From contig JAGYOG010000014.1 in assembly GCA_018399495.1 (NCBI GenBank), positions 1-56,705 of the forward strand: a stretch of DNA of 56,705 bases, given 5' to 3'. Position 1 is the stretch's first letter. Every line of letters starts with the position of its first letter. The notes under the pieces were generated by a model. It was given only the letters and a program-made list of their open reading frames with translations. It searched no databases and was not told the DNA's origin. Source of the DNA: Sphaerochaeta sp. Lineage in GTDB: Bacteria > Spirochaetota > Spirochaetia > Sphaerochaetales > Sphaerochaetaceae. Positions 7,259 through 15,501 of the stretch are shown here, piece by piece. A program made the position numbers and the translations under genes.

Positions 7259-10216
7259 ATGAGCATGATACAACGGCAATGGGCCTTAGGAGATGAGCTC
7301 GCGGGCTTCCAGCTGGTGGAGATAACCCAGCTTGATGAGTATGAAGGAACCGGATATTTGTTTCGGCATATTGAGTCCAAAATGGAGGTCTTTCAGCTCA
7401 TTAATTCTGATAGAGAGCGATTCTTCAGCTATGTTTTTCGGACGCTTCCCAATAATGATTGCGGTATTGCACACATCCTGGAACACAGTGTATTGGCAGG
7501 TAGCCAACGCTATCCGGTACGAGATCCTTTCATGACCCTACTTAAGGGGAGCACCAACACATTTATGAATGCTATGACGTATCCGGATAAGACCCTGTAT
7601 CCTGGTGCGAGCCCCTTGCAGAAAGATTTTGAGAACCTCTTCCATGTATATACAGATGCTGTATTCGCTCCTCTGCTTCGAGAGGAGACCTTCTGGCAGG
7701 AAGGAATACGCTTGGTTTGTGAAGAGAAGAGTTGCCACTTTGAAGGAGTGGTCTACAATGAAATGCTAGGTGACAGTGCTGACCACGATTCAATCGTTGG
7801 AAAGGGCAGCATCCGCTCCCTATTTCCCGATACTCCCTACTCCTTTGAATCGGGAGGTAATCCAGAGCAGATTGTTCGTCTTGACTACCAGCAGTTCCGT
7901 TCCTTCTACAGCCAATTTTACCACCCCTCCAACTGCAAGCTTTTCTTATATGGGAATTTGGAGGTTGGGGAATATCTCGCGTTCCTTGACGAGGAGTATC
8001 TCAAGACACGTGGCTCCCTCAAGGTGAACAGTCTCTGCCCTACAGCCGAACCTTGGAAGAAGGAAAGAAGTGTCACCTTTACCAGTCCAATGGAAGAAGG
8101 GCAGACGAAGGAGAGTGCCTCGGTGGTGCTTTCTTGGGCAACAACTGATGTTACCGACCCCCTGCAGGTCATTACTCTTTCTACACTTGTTGATCTCTTA
8201 CTTGGTAATCAGGCAGCGCCCCTGTACAAGGCATTGCTCGATAGTGGCCTTGGTATCGACATTTCGCCTGAAAGCGGGATGAGTGCTGATTTTAGACAGA
8301 TGCCCTTCCTGGTGGGGTTCAAGGGAATTAGCCCAGATCTGGCAGAGAAAGCAAAGGCTTGCATCCTCCATGCTTTGGAAACAATTGTAAAAGAGGGACT
8401 AGACCCAGAAATGGTTGCCTCTTCCTTGAAAAGAATTCGTTTCAAACAACTGGAAATTCCAGGAGGCATTCCTAATGGACTGAGGGCACTGAACAGAAGT
8501 CTACGGGGTTGGCTCTATGCCCTTTCACCCTGTGCCACTATAGAATCAGGAAAACCTCTTGATGCACTTGAGAAGGCGTTTCATAAAGATCCACGCTACT
8601 TCGAGAAATGGATCAAATGCCATCTTTTGGATAATCCACACCGTTGTTTGGTTACTGTCAAACCTGATGAAGAACATCAGAAAAGGCAAACGGATGCCAT
8701 TGCAAAATATGCAACACAGATTACTGAAACTCTGGACAAGAAAGAGATCAAGTTTTTGCAAGAGCAGACCCAGCGTTTCTTCCAGTTTGAAATGGGAGGA
8801 GACACCCCAGAGGCTTTGGCTACCATTCCACACCTTCATTTAGAGGATCTTCCTTCCTCCATTCGTCCCAATACCCATCAAGAGGTGGAATGTGCTGGAC
8901 AGCCACTCTACATCCGACCACAGTTCTGCAACCAGGTAGTTTACGCTGACTTTGCTTTCAGTTTGGAAGACCTTAGTGAACGAGAGTTGATTTTGTTGCC
9001 GTTATATACCCGGTTGCTCCAGACTACAGGGTTAGGTAAGCTCACCTATGCGCAGGTTGCAACCAGGTTGAAGCATCTGACAGGTGATTTCAATGTCTAT
9101 CCAGAGTTGGGAAGCTCCTGTGATAATCGTGATGTATTGAAGCTGCTGTGCAGGGTTAAGACGTTGAGAGAGGATTTTGAGCCTGCTATGCAGTTTGTTC
9201 AGCAACTACTCTCTGGTGCAAATGTGGGCGACTTGAAACAGCTGAAAATCGTGTTGAACAACTTTAGAACCGATTTTGCTGATAGTGTAACCTACAGTGC
9301 CCATAGTTTTGCAAGTCTCTGCGCTGCAAGTGTGTTCAGCCCCATACAGTGGGAAGGGGAGCAACTCTCAGGCCTTCATCAGTGGTTCTTCTTGGAGTCG
9401 ATAGAAGAGAAAGATATTCCCTCCATTGCCCAGGAATTGGAAACGTTGCAAAAAAAACTCTCTAACCGCAGAAGGTTGCTTCTTCATCTCAGCTGTGATG
9501 AAGAGTTGGTTCAAGAGTTTATTCCGATTTATAAAGCCTTCACCGAGGCATTCAGCGACCAGGGAGTGGTGCAACCAGTACCGCGTTCCTACAACGAGGT
9601 AAGCAAGGGAACCATCCATGAGGTTCAACTCTATCGACTTCCTTCAACGGTCAGCTATGTAGCATGGGCAATGAGGATCGAGAAACGGGGTACTGTCTTG
9701 CAGGCTGCCCAGATATTACTTGCCAATATCTTGACGGGAAATGACCTGTGGGAAGTCGTTAGGGGACAAGGTGGTGCCTACGGAGTTGCCGCGAATGCTG
9801 ATGTTATGGAAGAAATCTGCGTATTCTCTACTTACCGGGATCCTCGGATTGCTGGGACCTATCGTGATTTCATACAGATTCTCAATAAATATGCCCAGAT
9901 TGAGATTGATTCCAAGCACATCGAGAATGCCTTGATTGCAACTATTGGTACTGAACTTAAGCCACTTTCACCCAGCCAAGATTCCATTCTTGCTTTTAGA
10001 CGATTGCTCTACCACATCAGTGATGAGTTTAGGGCAATGAGGCGTCATCATCTGTTGCAGTTGGACAGCAAACAACTCAATGAAGGAGCAAAAGTCTTGC
10101 TCCGTGCAGCAAAGGAAGAGGACTCTTATGTAGTGCTCAGTGGTGCACAGCTACTGGAAGCAGAGAAAGAGAAGCATCCTATTCTCGATCGTCCTTCTGT
10201 ACGTCTTCCGCTTTAG
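7259..10216 (+). CDS. M16C zinc metallopeptidase, presequence-protease-like
   Basis: This 985-residue peptidase belongs to the PreP/insulinase group that degrades short unfolded peptides inside a closed chamber. The inverted zinc motif HILEH lies at residues 72-76 within PNNDCGIAHILEHSV, and the second zinc ligand region VYNEMLGD lies near residue 165. The length matches the full two-half M16C architecture, with a degenerate C-terminal half carrying the Arg/Tyr-type substrate segment GGAYGVAA near residue 840. There is no signal peptide. The ATG at 7259 closely follows AGGAG; ATG at 7265 is also possible. It is divergent from nfo and its 3' end overlaps the convergent hydrogenase-like gene by 38 bases. 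Confidence 0.92.
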   Translation: MSMIQRQWALGDELAGFQLVEITQLDEYEGTGYLFRHIESKMEVFQLINSDRERFFSYVFRTLPNNDCGIAHILEHSVLAGSQRYPVRDPFMTLLKGSTNTFMNAMTYPDKTLYPGASPLQKDFENLFHVYTDAVFAPLLREETFWQEGIRLVCEEKSCHFEGVVYNEMLGDSADHDSIVGKGSIRSLFPDTPYSFESGGNPEQIVRLDYQQFRSFYSQFYHPSNCKLFLYGNLEVGEYLAFLDEEYLKTRGSLKVNSLCPTAEPWKKERSVTFTSPMEEGQTKESASVVLSWATTDVTDPLQVITLSTLVDLLLGNQAAPLYKALLDSGLGIDISPESGMSADFRQMPFLVGFKGISPDLAEKAKACILHALETIVKEGLDPEMVASSLKRIRFKQLEIPGGIPNGLRALNRSLRGWLYALSPCATIESGKPLDALEKAFHKDPRYFEKWIKCHLLDNPHRCLVTVKPDEEHQKRQTDAIAKYATQITETLDKKEIKFLQEQTQRFFQFEMGGDTPEALATIPHLHLEDLPSSIRPNTHQEVECAGQPLYIRPQFCNQVVYADFAFSLEDLSERELILLPLYTRLLQTTGLGKLTYAQVATRLKHLTGDFNVYPELGSSCDNRDVLKLLCRVKTLREDFEPAMQFVQQLLSGANVGDLKQLKIVLNNFRTDFADSVTYSAHSFASLCAASVFSPIQWEGEQLSGLHQWFFLESIEEKDIPSIAQELETLQKKLSNRRRLLLHLSCDEELVQEFIPIYKAFTEAFSDQGVVQPVPRSYNEVSKGTIHEVQLYRLPSTVSYVAWAMRIEKRGTVLQAAQILLANILTGNDLWEVVRGQGGAYGVAANADVMEEICVFSTYRDPRIAGTYRDFIQILNKYAQIEIDSKHIENALIATIGTELKPLSPSQDSILAFRRLLYHISDEFRAMRRHHLLQLDSKQLNEGAKVLLRAAKEEDSYVVLSGAQLLEAEKEKHPILDRPSVRLPL

Positions 10217-11507
10217 CTTGGTCTCCCCAGATTCTGGAGAGTGAGGAAGAAGTTTGAGCATTTCTCAGTTTGAGTACCACACACTGTTTGAGGCTTGCTT
10301 TATTGCGAGCAATATCCTCAGCAAGGCTCTTACAGGTGGGACTCCCACAGAGCCCGCAGTCGATACCGGGTAAAACTTTCAAGATATCTGTCACTTTCTG
10401 GAGTTTGTAGAGCGCTCTTGAACGATCTGTATCAAGCCCTATTGCCATGGTTGCTTCAAAAGGAGGCAGCAGGATGTTGTCATGGAATGCCTTGGACTGG
10501 CTTCTGATACGATCTTTGAATGCTTCATCAAGTGTTTCTGGAAGCTGTTGTGAGTAGTGTTTGAGCCGTTCTGAGGCTAGAAAACGGTTTCTCACGGTGA
10601 GGATCCCCCCCATGCATCCTTCGGCACACGCCTCCAGCTCCAGAAATTGAAGGTTCGTCTGTTCTTCTTCTTCAAGAATTTCCAAGAACTCTATGACATT
10701 ATGCATCTCATCAACTGCAAGGGTACGCCCGTGGTGGGAGGGAATCTGACCTTTTACCAAGCTCCAGAGCAGTGCTTGTTTAGTGTACATGGAAAAGGTG
10801 AGACTACCTTTCCTCATCTGGTCATGTTTTGCTAGATAGGTGCTCACTATGTTGTACGCGGTATCAATATTGATGATGCCATCGAATAGCTTGTTCTCTT
10901 CTGACCCCTCAGTTTTGAATTGGGCAATCTTTGCAGCACACGGGGTGAAATAGAATATTCCTGGGTGTATAGTGAGTTGTGCAAGTTCGCTTCTTGCAAA
11001 AATTGCAGTCACCTGGGCAGGGGGACGCAACCTGCTCAAATTGCCTACCAAGAGGGGAAATCGAATCTGGATCAAGCGTTGGACTGCAGGGCAGAAGTTG
11101 CTTATCAGGGGTAACTCAACTTCTTCTTCCTCTGCCCCAAGGACGTTCAAGATATCTACACCAGTCTCAGCAAGATAGATATGGGTAAACCCGATTGCAT
11201 ACAATGCCCCAAGTATTTCCCCGAAGGTGACGGTGTCAGGGAATTGGGCAAAGAAGACGGCAGGAACAATTGCAACACGTACTTCGTAGTTCTCCAATTG
11301 ATTGAAGGGGTCCTGCTCTACCTTGATGGCATCATTGGGACAGACTGCCATACATTGGCCACAGTCAATGCAGAGTTCCCCGTTGATCTCTGCCTTTCCA
11401 TGGCGGATACGAATAGCCTGGGTTGGGCATTGTTTCATACAGTGGGTACAGCCCTTGCAGGAGGAGGGGATAACTCTAATTGCATGATGGAATATCTGGT
11501 TGTTCAT
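10179..11507 (-). CDS. Sensory-type [FeFe]-hydrogenase-like iron-sulfur protein
   Basis: The 442-residue protein begins with two 4Fe-4S ferredoxin motifs (Cys17-27 and Cys46-56). Next comes a hydrogenase large-subunit-like domain that keeps the four Cys that bind the H-cluster (Cys139 in SNFCP, Cys190 in TPCAAK, Cys294 and Cys298 in EACAEGC). A C-terminal four-Cys domain (Cys384, 387, 392, 409) resembles PF04060. The Cys that relays protons in catalytic enzymes (TSCCP, first Cys) is Phe here, and the MACPGGC motif is altered. This points to a redox or H2 sensor rather than a hydrogen-producing enzyme. It is translationally coupled to an RsbW-like ATPase. Confidence 0.85.
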   Translation of the reverse strand: MNNQIFHHAIRVIPSSCKGCTHCMKQCPTQAIRIRHGKAEINGELCIDCGQCMAVCPNDAIKVEQDPFNQLENYEVRVAIVPAVFFAQFPDTVTFGEILGALYAIGFTHIYLAETGVDILNVLGAEEEEVELPLISNFCPAVQRLIQIRFPLLVGNLSRLRPPAQVTAIFARSELAQLTIHPGIFYFTPCAAKIAQFKTEGSEENKLFDGIINIDTAYNIVSTYLAKHDQMRKGSLTFSMYTKQALLWSLVKGQIPSHHGRTLAVDEMHNVIEFLEILEEEEQTNLQFLELEACAEGCMGGILTVRNRFLASERLKHYSQQLPETLDEAFKDRIRSQSKAFHDNILLPPFEATMAIGLDTDRSRALYKLQKVTDILKVLPGIDCGLCGSPTCKSLAEDIARNKASLKQCVVLKLRNAQTSSSLSRIWGDQAKAEDVQKDDRE

Positions 11508-11926
11508 GGTTCCTCCTTAAGGTCGAATCCAAGGGTAATGTGGGTATGGTCTCCTGCTTTGGTCTTAATTGAGAGTCGATCACAGCTTTTCTTGATATTT
11601 GGCAAGCCCATACCAGCTCCATAACCCATCTCCTGGATCTCTTCTGTTGCTGTAGACCACCCCTCTTTCATTGCTAAATCAAGGTTTGGAATACCAGGAC
11701 CCGTATCGATAATCTCTACAGTAATTGTATCCTCACTCAGTTCACAGATAATCTTGCCACCATAGGAGTGGGCAATAACGTTGATTTCAGCTTCGAAGAC
11801 GGCAACGATGATCCGTTTGATTACCTTCGGTGGGAGATTTAACTGTTTGAGTAACTGCTTGAAGTTGCTTGACGCAACTCCGGCTACTGAGAAATCTTGG
11901 GCTGGTATGGTATATTCTTGATGCAT
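11504..11926 (-). CDS. RsbW-like ATP-binding (HATPase) protein
   Basis: This 140-residue protein consists almost entirely of a GHKL ATPase domain. The N-box is EAEINVIAHS, the G1 box DTGPGI and the G2 box GYGAGMGLPNIK. It lacks a His-phosphorylation domain and membrane segments, so it resembles anti-sigma-factor Ser/Thr kinases (RsbW/SpoIIAB) more than a sensor kinase. It sits between the DRTGG protein (one-base gap) and the hydrogenase-like sensor (ATGA overlap). Similar trios accompany [FeFe]-hydrogenase genes in clostridia and Thermotoga; a role in redox-dependent regulation is inferred from that. Confidence 0.85.
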   Translation of the reverse strand: MHQEYTIPAQDFSVAGVASSNFKQLLKQLNLPPKVIKRIIVAVFEAEINVIAHSYGGKIICELSEDTITVEIIDTGPGIPNLDLAMKEGWSTATEEIQEMGYGAGMGLPNIKKSCDRLSIKTKAGDHTHITLGFDLKEEP

Positions 11927-11927
11927 A

Positions 11928-12272
11928 TCAATATACCGGCTTCAATCCTTCTTGAAAGAGTAGTGCACTGGCTTTGAACAATGAGTAGGAGGTATACGAG
12001 AGGGAAATATTCAACTCTTTTGCCATCTCGATCATGCTCTGACTCGGTTTTTTATTTCTTACCAAAAGTATATTTCTGATGTCGCTCATCTCCGCTGTCC
12101 TGATTGCCTGGTTGTTCGAAAGTCCTGTAATCAGGAGGATGTCGTCCTCAAGAATGGTCAACACATCACTCATCAGGTCACTGGCAAATCCTCGTGCAAT
12201 TTCATCTTCAAGATGGGACTCACCGCAGATTAGTTGTCCATCTACACATGCAATAATATCTTTGAGTTTCAT
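11928..12272 (-). CDS. DRTGG-domain protein
   Basis: This 114-residue protein begins MKLKDIIACVDGQ, as DRTGG-domain proteins linked to [FeFe] hydrogenases usually do, and contains the matching ASDLMSDVL and ILLITGL segments. The family is thought to bind a small ligand; the function is unknown. It is the first gene of the redox module. The ATG at 12272 has no Shine-Dalgarno sequence and lies seven bases after a TATACT box, so it may be translated from a leaderless transcript. A GTG at 12305 would add 11 residues but does not fit the family start. Confidence 0.8.
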   Translation of the reverse strand: MKLKDIIACVDGQLICGESHLEDEIARGFASDLMSDVLTILEDDILLITGLSNNQAIRTAEMSDIRNILLVRNKKPSQSMIEMAKELNISLSYTSYSLFKASALLFQEGLKPVY

Positions 12273-12279
12273 ACGGATG

Positions 12280-12285
12280 AGTATA
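12280..12285 (-). promoter_or_regulatory. Candidate -10 box of the redox module
   Basis: Reading the minus strand, TATACT lies seven bases before the ATG of the DRTGG gene. No convincing -35 box is found 17 bases upstream. If this is the promoter, transcription would begin at or next to the start codon. Confidence 0.35.
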
Positions 12286-12331
12286 TCATGGACAGGAGGT
12301 ATCACGATAGAGTAAATGAAGAATCCATTGG

Positions 12332-12356
12332 CTGCTTTTTACCTTTAAAAAAGCAG
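12332..12356. other. Stem-loop between the redox module and glpK
   Basis: CTGCTTTTT (12332-12340) and AAAAAGCAG (12348-12356) form a perfect 9-bp inverted repeat with a seven-base loop in the divergent intergenic region. It overlaps the likely -35 region of glpK, so it could be a protein-binding site; an upstream terminator is less likely because both flanking genes diverge. Confidence 0.4.
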
Positions 12357-12372
12357 TGGGAACGGCTATACT
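12344..12372 (+). promoter_or_regulatory. Candidate glpK promoter
   Basis: TTTAAA (12344-12349) and TATACT (12367-12372) are separated by 17 bases. The -10 is good and the -35 weak. Transcription would start near 12379, leaving a short leader carrying AAGGAGG. Confidence 0.45.
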
Positions 12373-12393
12373 GCTTTGGTAAGGAGGTGCGGT

Positions 12394-13902
12394 GTGCGTT
12401 ACATTGGAGCATTGGATCAAGGGACAACGAGTACCCGTTTTATCATTTTTGATCAGAGTGGGAGCATTGTCTCTTCGTATCAGTTGGAGCATGAACAGAT
12501 TTTTGTCAAACCCGGTTGGGTAGAACATGATCCTTGGGAGATATGGGACAACAGCTGTGAATGTATCAGCAAGGCACTCAAAGAGGTTAATCTAAAAGGA
12601 AGTGACATAGAAGGCATTGGGATTACCAACCAAAGAGAAACAGTCATTGCATGGAATCCCAAGACAGGAAAGGTTTGGCACAATGCCATTGTCTGGCAGG
12701 ACCTCAGAGGTTCAGAGCTGATCGATCGCCTCAAGGAAGAGGTTGAAGCAACGTATCTACAGGAGCGAAGCGGGTTGATCTTCAGCCCCTACTTTGCCGC
12801 TTCAAAGATAGCTTGGTTGTTGGAGAACGTTGAAGGACTACGTGATGCTGCAGAGAAAGGGGAAGCAGTTTTCGGAACAATCGACACATGGTTGACCTGG
12901 AACCTGACTGGTGAAAAAGCAATTGTGACCGATGTGTCGAATGCCAGCCGCTATCTCTTGATGAATATTGAATCCTGCACATGGGATGATGAACTGCTTG
13001 AGCTGTTCGATGTACCCAAGCAGGCTCTTCCGACTATCGTTCCTTCCAGCGGAATGATCTATGGCACGACCACACCCAGTGGTCCTTTTAGGGCAGAAGT
13101 AGCGGTTTGTGGAATTCTGGGGGACCAGCAGGCTGCTCTCTTCGGACAGGCTTGTTTTACAGAGGGTCTAGGTAAAAGCACCTATGGCACCGGTGGCTTC
13201 CTGTTGGTGAATACTGGAGAGAAACTGATTAAGAGTACGCAGGGATTGCTTACTACCGTTGCCTATCAACTCGGTGACCAGCGTCCTGTATATGCATTGG
13301 AAGGTTCAATTGCTGTAGCAGGTTCCTTGGTCCAGTGGGCTCGTGATAATCTGAAGCTGGTAGAAACCCCCCAAGAGCTGGACAAGCTGGCCTGCAGTGT
13401 GTCAGACTGCGGCGGAGTATACATCGTTCCAGCATTCAGTGGTTTGTTCGCTCCGTATTGGCGGTCAGATGCCCGAGGCGTCATTGCCGGTCTGACCGGA
13501 TATGTCAATCGGGCCCATCTATGCAGGGCCATTCTGGAGGCAACCGCATTCCAGGTACATGATATCTATAAGGCTATGGAGAGGGACAGTCATATTGTGA
13601 TGCCCAGTTTGAAGGTTGATGGAGGAATGACCAACAGTAAACCGTTGATGGAATTCCAGGCTGACTTACTAGGTATTCCTGTCATCAGGCCCTTGATTGT
13701 GGAGACTACGGCACTCGGGGCTGCGTATGCAGCAGGATTGTCTGTTGGGGTCTGGAAGGATTTTGATGAACTGTCCGCCTACTGGAAGGAAGGCAAGCGG
13801 TGGGAAGCGAATATGAGCGAGGAAGTACGCAACCAGAAAGTTCAATTCTGGAAAAAAGCGGTGAACCGTACTCTGGATTGGGAGTGCGAAGATAAGGAGT
13901 AG
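12394..13902 (+). CDS. glpK: Glycerol kinase
   Basis: Phosphorylates glycerol to glycerol-3-phosphate in the cytoplasm. The 502 residues equal the E. coli enzyme. FGGY-kinase motifs are present: IGALDQGTTSTR at the N-terminus, GITNQRET, the signature-like STYGTGGFLLVNTG, and the C-terminal KVDGGMTNS. The GTG at 12394 is chosen because AAGGAGG lies six bases upstream and translation from it gives the canonical N-terminus; a longer reading from 12376 would put the ribosome site inside the gene. It heads a tightly packed run into cdaA (three-base gap), so glycerol use and c-di-AMP synthesis may share a transcript. Confidence 0.95.
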   Translation: MRYIGALDQGTTSTRFIIFDQSGSIVSSYQLEHEQIFVKPGWVEHDPWEIWDNSCECISKALKEVNLKGSDIEGIGITNQRETVIAWNPKTGKVWHNAIVWQDLRGSELIDRLKEEVEATYLQERSGLIFSPYFAASKIAWLLENVEGLRDAAEKGEAVFGTIDTWLTWNLTGEKAIVTDVSNASRYLLMNIESCTWDDELLELFDVPKQALPTIVPSSGMIYGTTTPSGPFRAEVAVCGILGDQQAALFGQACFTEGLGKSTYGTGGFLLVNTGEKLIKSTQGLLTTVAYQLGDQRPVYALEGSIAVAGSLVQWARDNLKLVETPQELDKLACSVSDCGGVYIVPAFSGLFAPYWRSDARGVIAGLTGYVNRAHLCRAILEATAFQVHDIYKAMERDSHIVMPSLKVDGGMTNSKPLMEFQADLLGIPVIRPLIVETTALGAAYAAGLSVGVWKDFDELSAYWKEGKRWEANMSEEVRNQKVQFWKKAVNRTLDWECEDKE

Positions 13903-13905
13903 CAG

Positions 13906-14733
13906 TTGTTAGTGGTTGGCGATGCATTGCAATCCATGATTTCATTGCTCCGTCCTGCTTTGCAGGTCGGTTTCCTTGCATGGTTGTTCTATCGGTTTTA
14001 TGCGACTATAGCCCAGACCAAGGCCCAACAGTTGGTGAAAGTCTTGGTTGTGATGTTTGCTTTTTATGCAGTGAGTTACATTCTCAAACTGGATGTACTG
14101 CTTTGGTTCTTTCGCTATATAGCCATCCCTGCTACAATTTTTATATGTATCGTCTACCAACCTGAGCTCAGACGTTCTTTTACCCAGCTCTGGAGTGGTC
14201 GCAGCCGATTGTTCCGCATCGGGACCCAGACCACCAGCAGTGACCAGATTGACTCAATCCTCAACGCTTGTAATGTATTGGTGAATAAAAGAAGGGGAGC
14301 ATTGATTGTATTCCCTCGTCGTTTGGGTATCAAGAATATTACTGATAGCGGGACGAGGTTGAATGCTGACCTGTCCACCAGTCTAATCCTCACTGTGTTT
14401 GATCATGATACCCCGTTGCATGACGGAGCGATGGTCGTACAAGGGGGCAGAATCCTGGCAGCAGGGTGTTATCTTCCTCTCAGTGAACAGACAGATATAA
14501 AAAAAAGCTTTGGAACCCGTCACAGGGCCGCACTTGGCCTAGCCGAGGAATCTGATGCTGTAGTCTTGATAGTCAGTGAGGAAACCGGGTCGATCAGCAT
14601 GACCTACAATGCCAATCTCTACTATGACCTTGCCCCTGGTACGATCAAACGTATGTTGTTGGCCCTCTTCAGTTATCATGATATAACCCCAGAGGAATTG
14701 TTACAGGAGACCAGTAGTGATGAAGCTGAATAA
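13906..14733 (+). CDS. cdaA: Diadenylate cyclase CdaA
   Basis: This membrane-bound enzyme makes cyclic di-AMP from two ATP. The N-terminus has about three membrane helices (residues 10-85), followed by the DisA-N catalytic domain with DGA at 173-175 (in DHDTPLHDGAMVV) and RHR at 205-207 (in GTRHRAALG). At 275 residues it has the usual CdaA length. The start is TTG at 13906, with AAGGAG six bases upstream (inside the end of glpK). It overlaps the YbbR/CdaR gene by 14 bases, matching the conserved cdaA-cdaR pairing. Confidence 0.93.
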   Translation: MLVVGDALQSMISLLRPALQVGFLAWLFYRFYATIAQTKAQQLVKVLVVMFAFYAVSYILKLDVLLWFFRYIAIPATIFICIVYQPELRRSFTQLWSGRSRLFRIGTQTTSSDQIDSILNACNVLVNKRRGALIVFPRRLGIKNITDSGTRLNADLSTSLILTVFDHDTPLHDGAMVVQGGRILAAGCYLPLSEQTDIKKSFGTRHRAALGLAEESDAVVLIVSEETGSISMTYNANLYYDLAPGTIKRMLLALFSYHDITPEELLQETSSDEAE

Positions 14734-15124
14734 GTATCTACAAGGGATACTCTACAACTGGCCGGCGAAGATATTGTCCTTGGTGTTTGCCGTGTTGGTG
14801 TATGCCTTCATCCAATTTTCAACAATGGGATCCAGGGTGGTTTCCATCCCCATAGATGTGCAACTTCCCTTAGTCTTGGAAGCGGAGAGCTTGGTGCCTG
14901 CCTCTATTGAGGTGAGCATTAAAGGCAATGAGGATATTATCTATCTCATCAATCCAGAATCTATTGATGCCAGTTTGGATTTTTCTTCAGTCCAGGAAGC
15001 TGGCATTGCCACAGCACCTGTAGTTCTCAGATATGAAGAGGATGTGTTTGAAAGTGCAGGAATTGCATTACAAGCTGATCCCCAATACTATCGGATTCTC
15101 TTCAACGAAGGGAGTGATCCCTGA
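14720..15124 (+). CDS. cdaR: Short CdaR/YbbR-domain protein
   Basis: CdaR is an extracytoplasmic regulator of CdaA. This version is only 134 residues: one membrane helix (about 15-33) followed by a single YbbR repeat with the typical IPIDVQL, VSIKG and IDASLD elements. CdaR proteins in Firmicutes carry three or four repeats, so this is a minimal form. The ATG at 14720 is preferred; GTG at 14717 is in frame and slightly better spaced from AGGAGA. The stop shares a base with the start of acpS. Confidence 0.82.
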   Translation: MKLNKYLQGILYNWPAKILSLVFAVLVYAFIQFSTMGSRVVSIPIDVQLPLVLEAESLVPASIEVSIKGNEDIIYLINPESIDASLDFSSVQEAGIATAPVVLRYEEDVFESAGIALQADPQYYRILFNEGSDP

Positions 15125-15501
15125 TGGTAAGTGGTATCGGTGTTGATGTTGTGAATATTCAACGAATGGAACGTCTCTCAGAACATGTAAAATCAAGGCT
15201 CTTTCATCCTCGGGAACTTGATGAGGCAATGGCAATGACAAAAGAGGTCCAGGCTGAGTATTTTGCTGGTAGGTTTGCTGCAAAGGAAGCTCTGGGAAAA
15301 GCCCTTGGAACCGGTCTTGCTCAACTCTCATTGCAGGATATCTGGGTCGAACGGGCAGCATCCGGAAAGCCCGAGCTACACGTTAAGGGAAAAGCCCAAG
15401 AGTTGGTAGGAGAGAGAACCATAATGCTCTCAATCAGTCATGACCATCCCGTTGCCATTGCAATGGTGGTGCTTCAAGGAGCTGATGATGCCACGATCTG
15501 A
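15124..15501 (+). CDS. acpS: Holo-[acyl-carrier-protein] synthase
   Basis: Transfers 4'-phosphopantetheine from CoA to acyl carrier protein. The 125-residue length is typical. Motifs are GIGVDVVNIQRMER (magnesium Asp) and FAGRFAAKEALGKALG (catalytic Glu/Lys), followed by the C-terminal SISHDHPVAIAMV. The ATG overlaps the cdaR stop (TGATG) and the gene's own end overlaps truA by 14 bases, so it is fully embedded in the operon. Confidence 0.95.
   Translation: MVSGIGVDVVNIQRMERLSEHVKSRLFHPRELDEAMAMTKEVQAEYFAGRFAAKEALGKALGTGLAQLSLQDIWVERAASGKPELHVKGKAQELVGERTIMLSISHDHPVAIAMVVLQGADDATI

Noticed and set aside
10179..11507. Catalytic [FeFe] hydrogenase
   Set aside because: The proton-relay Cys is Phe and the third motif is changed; regulatory neighbours favour a sensor.
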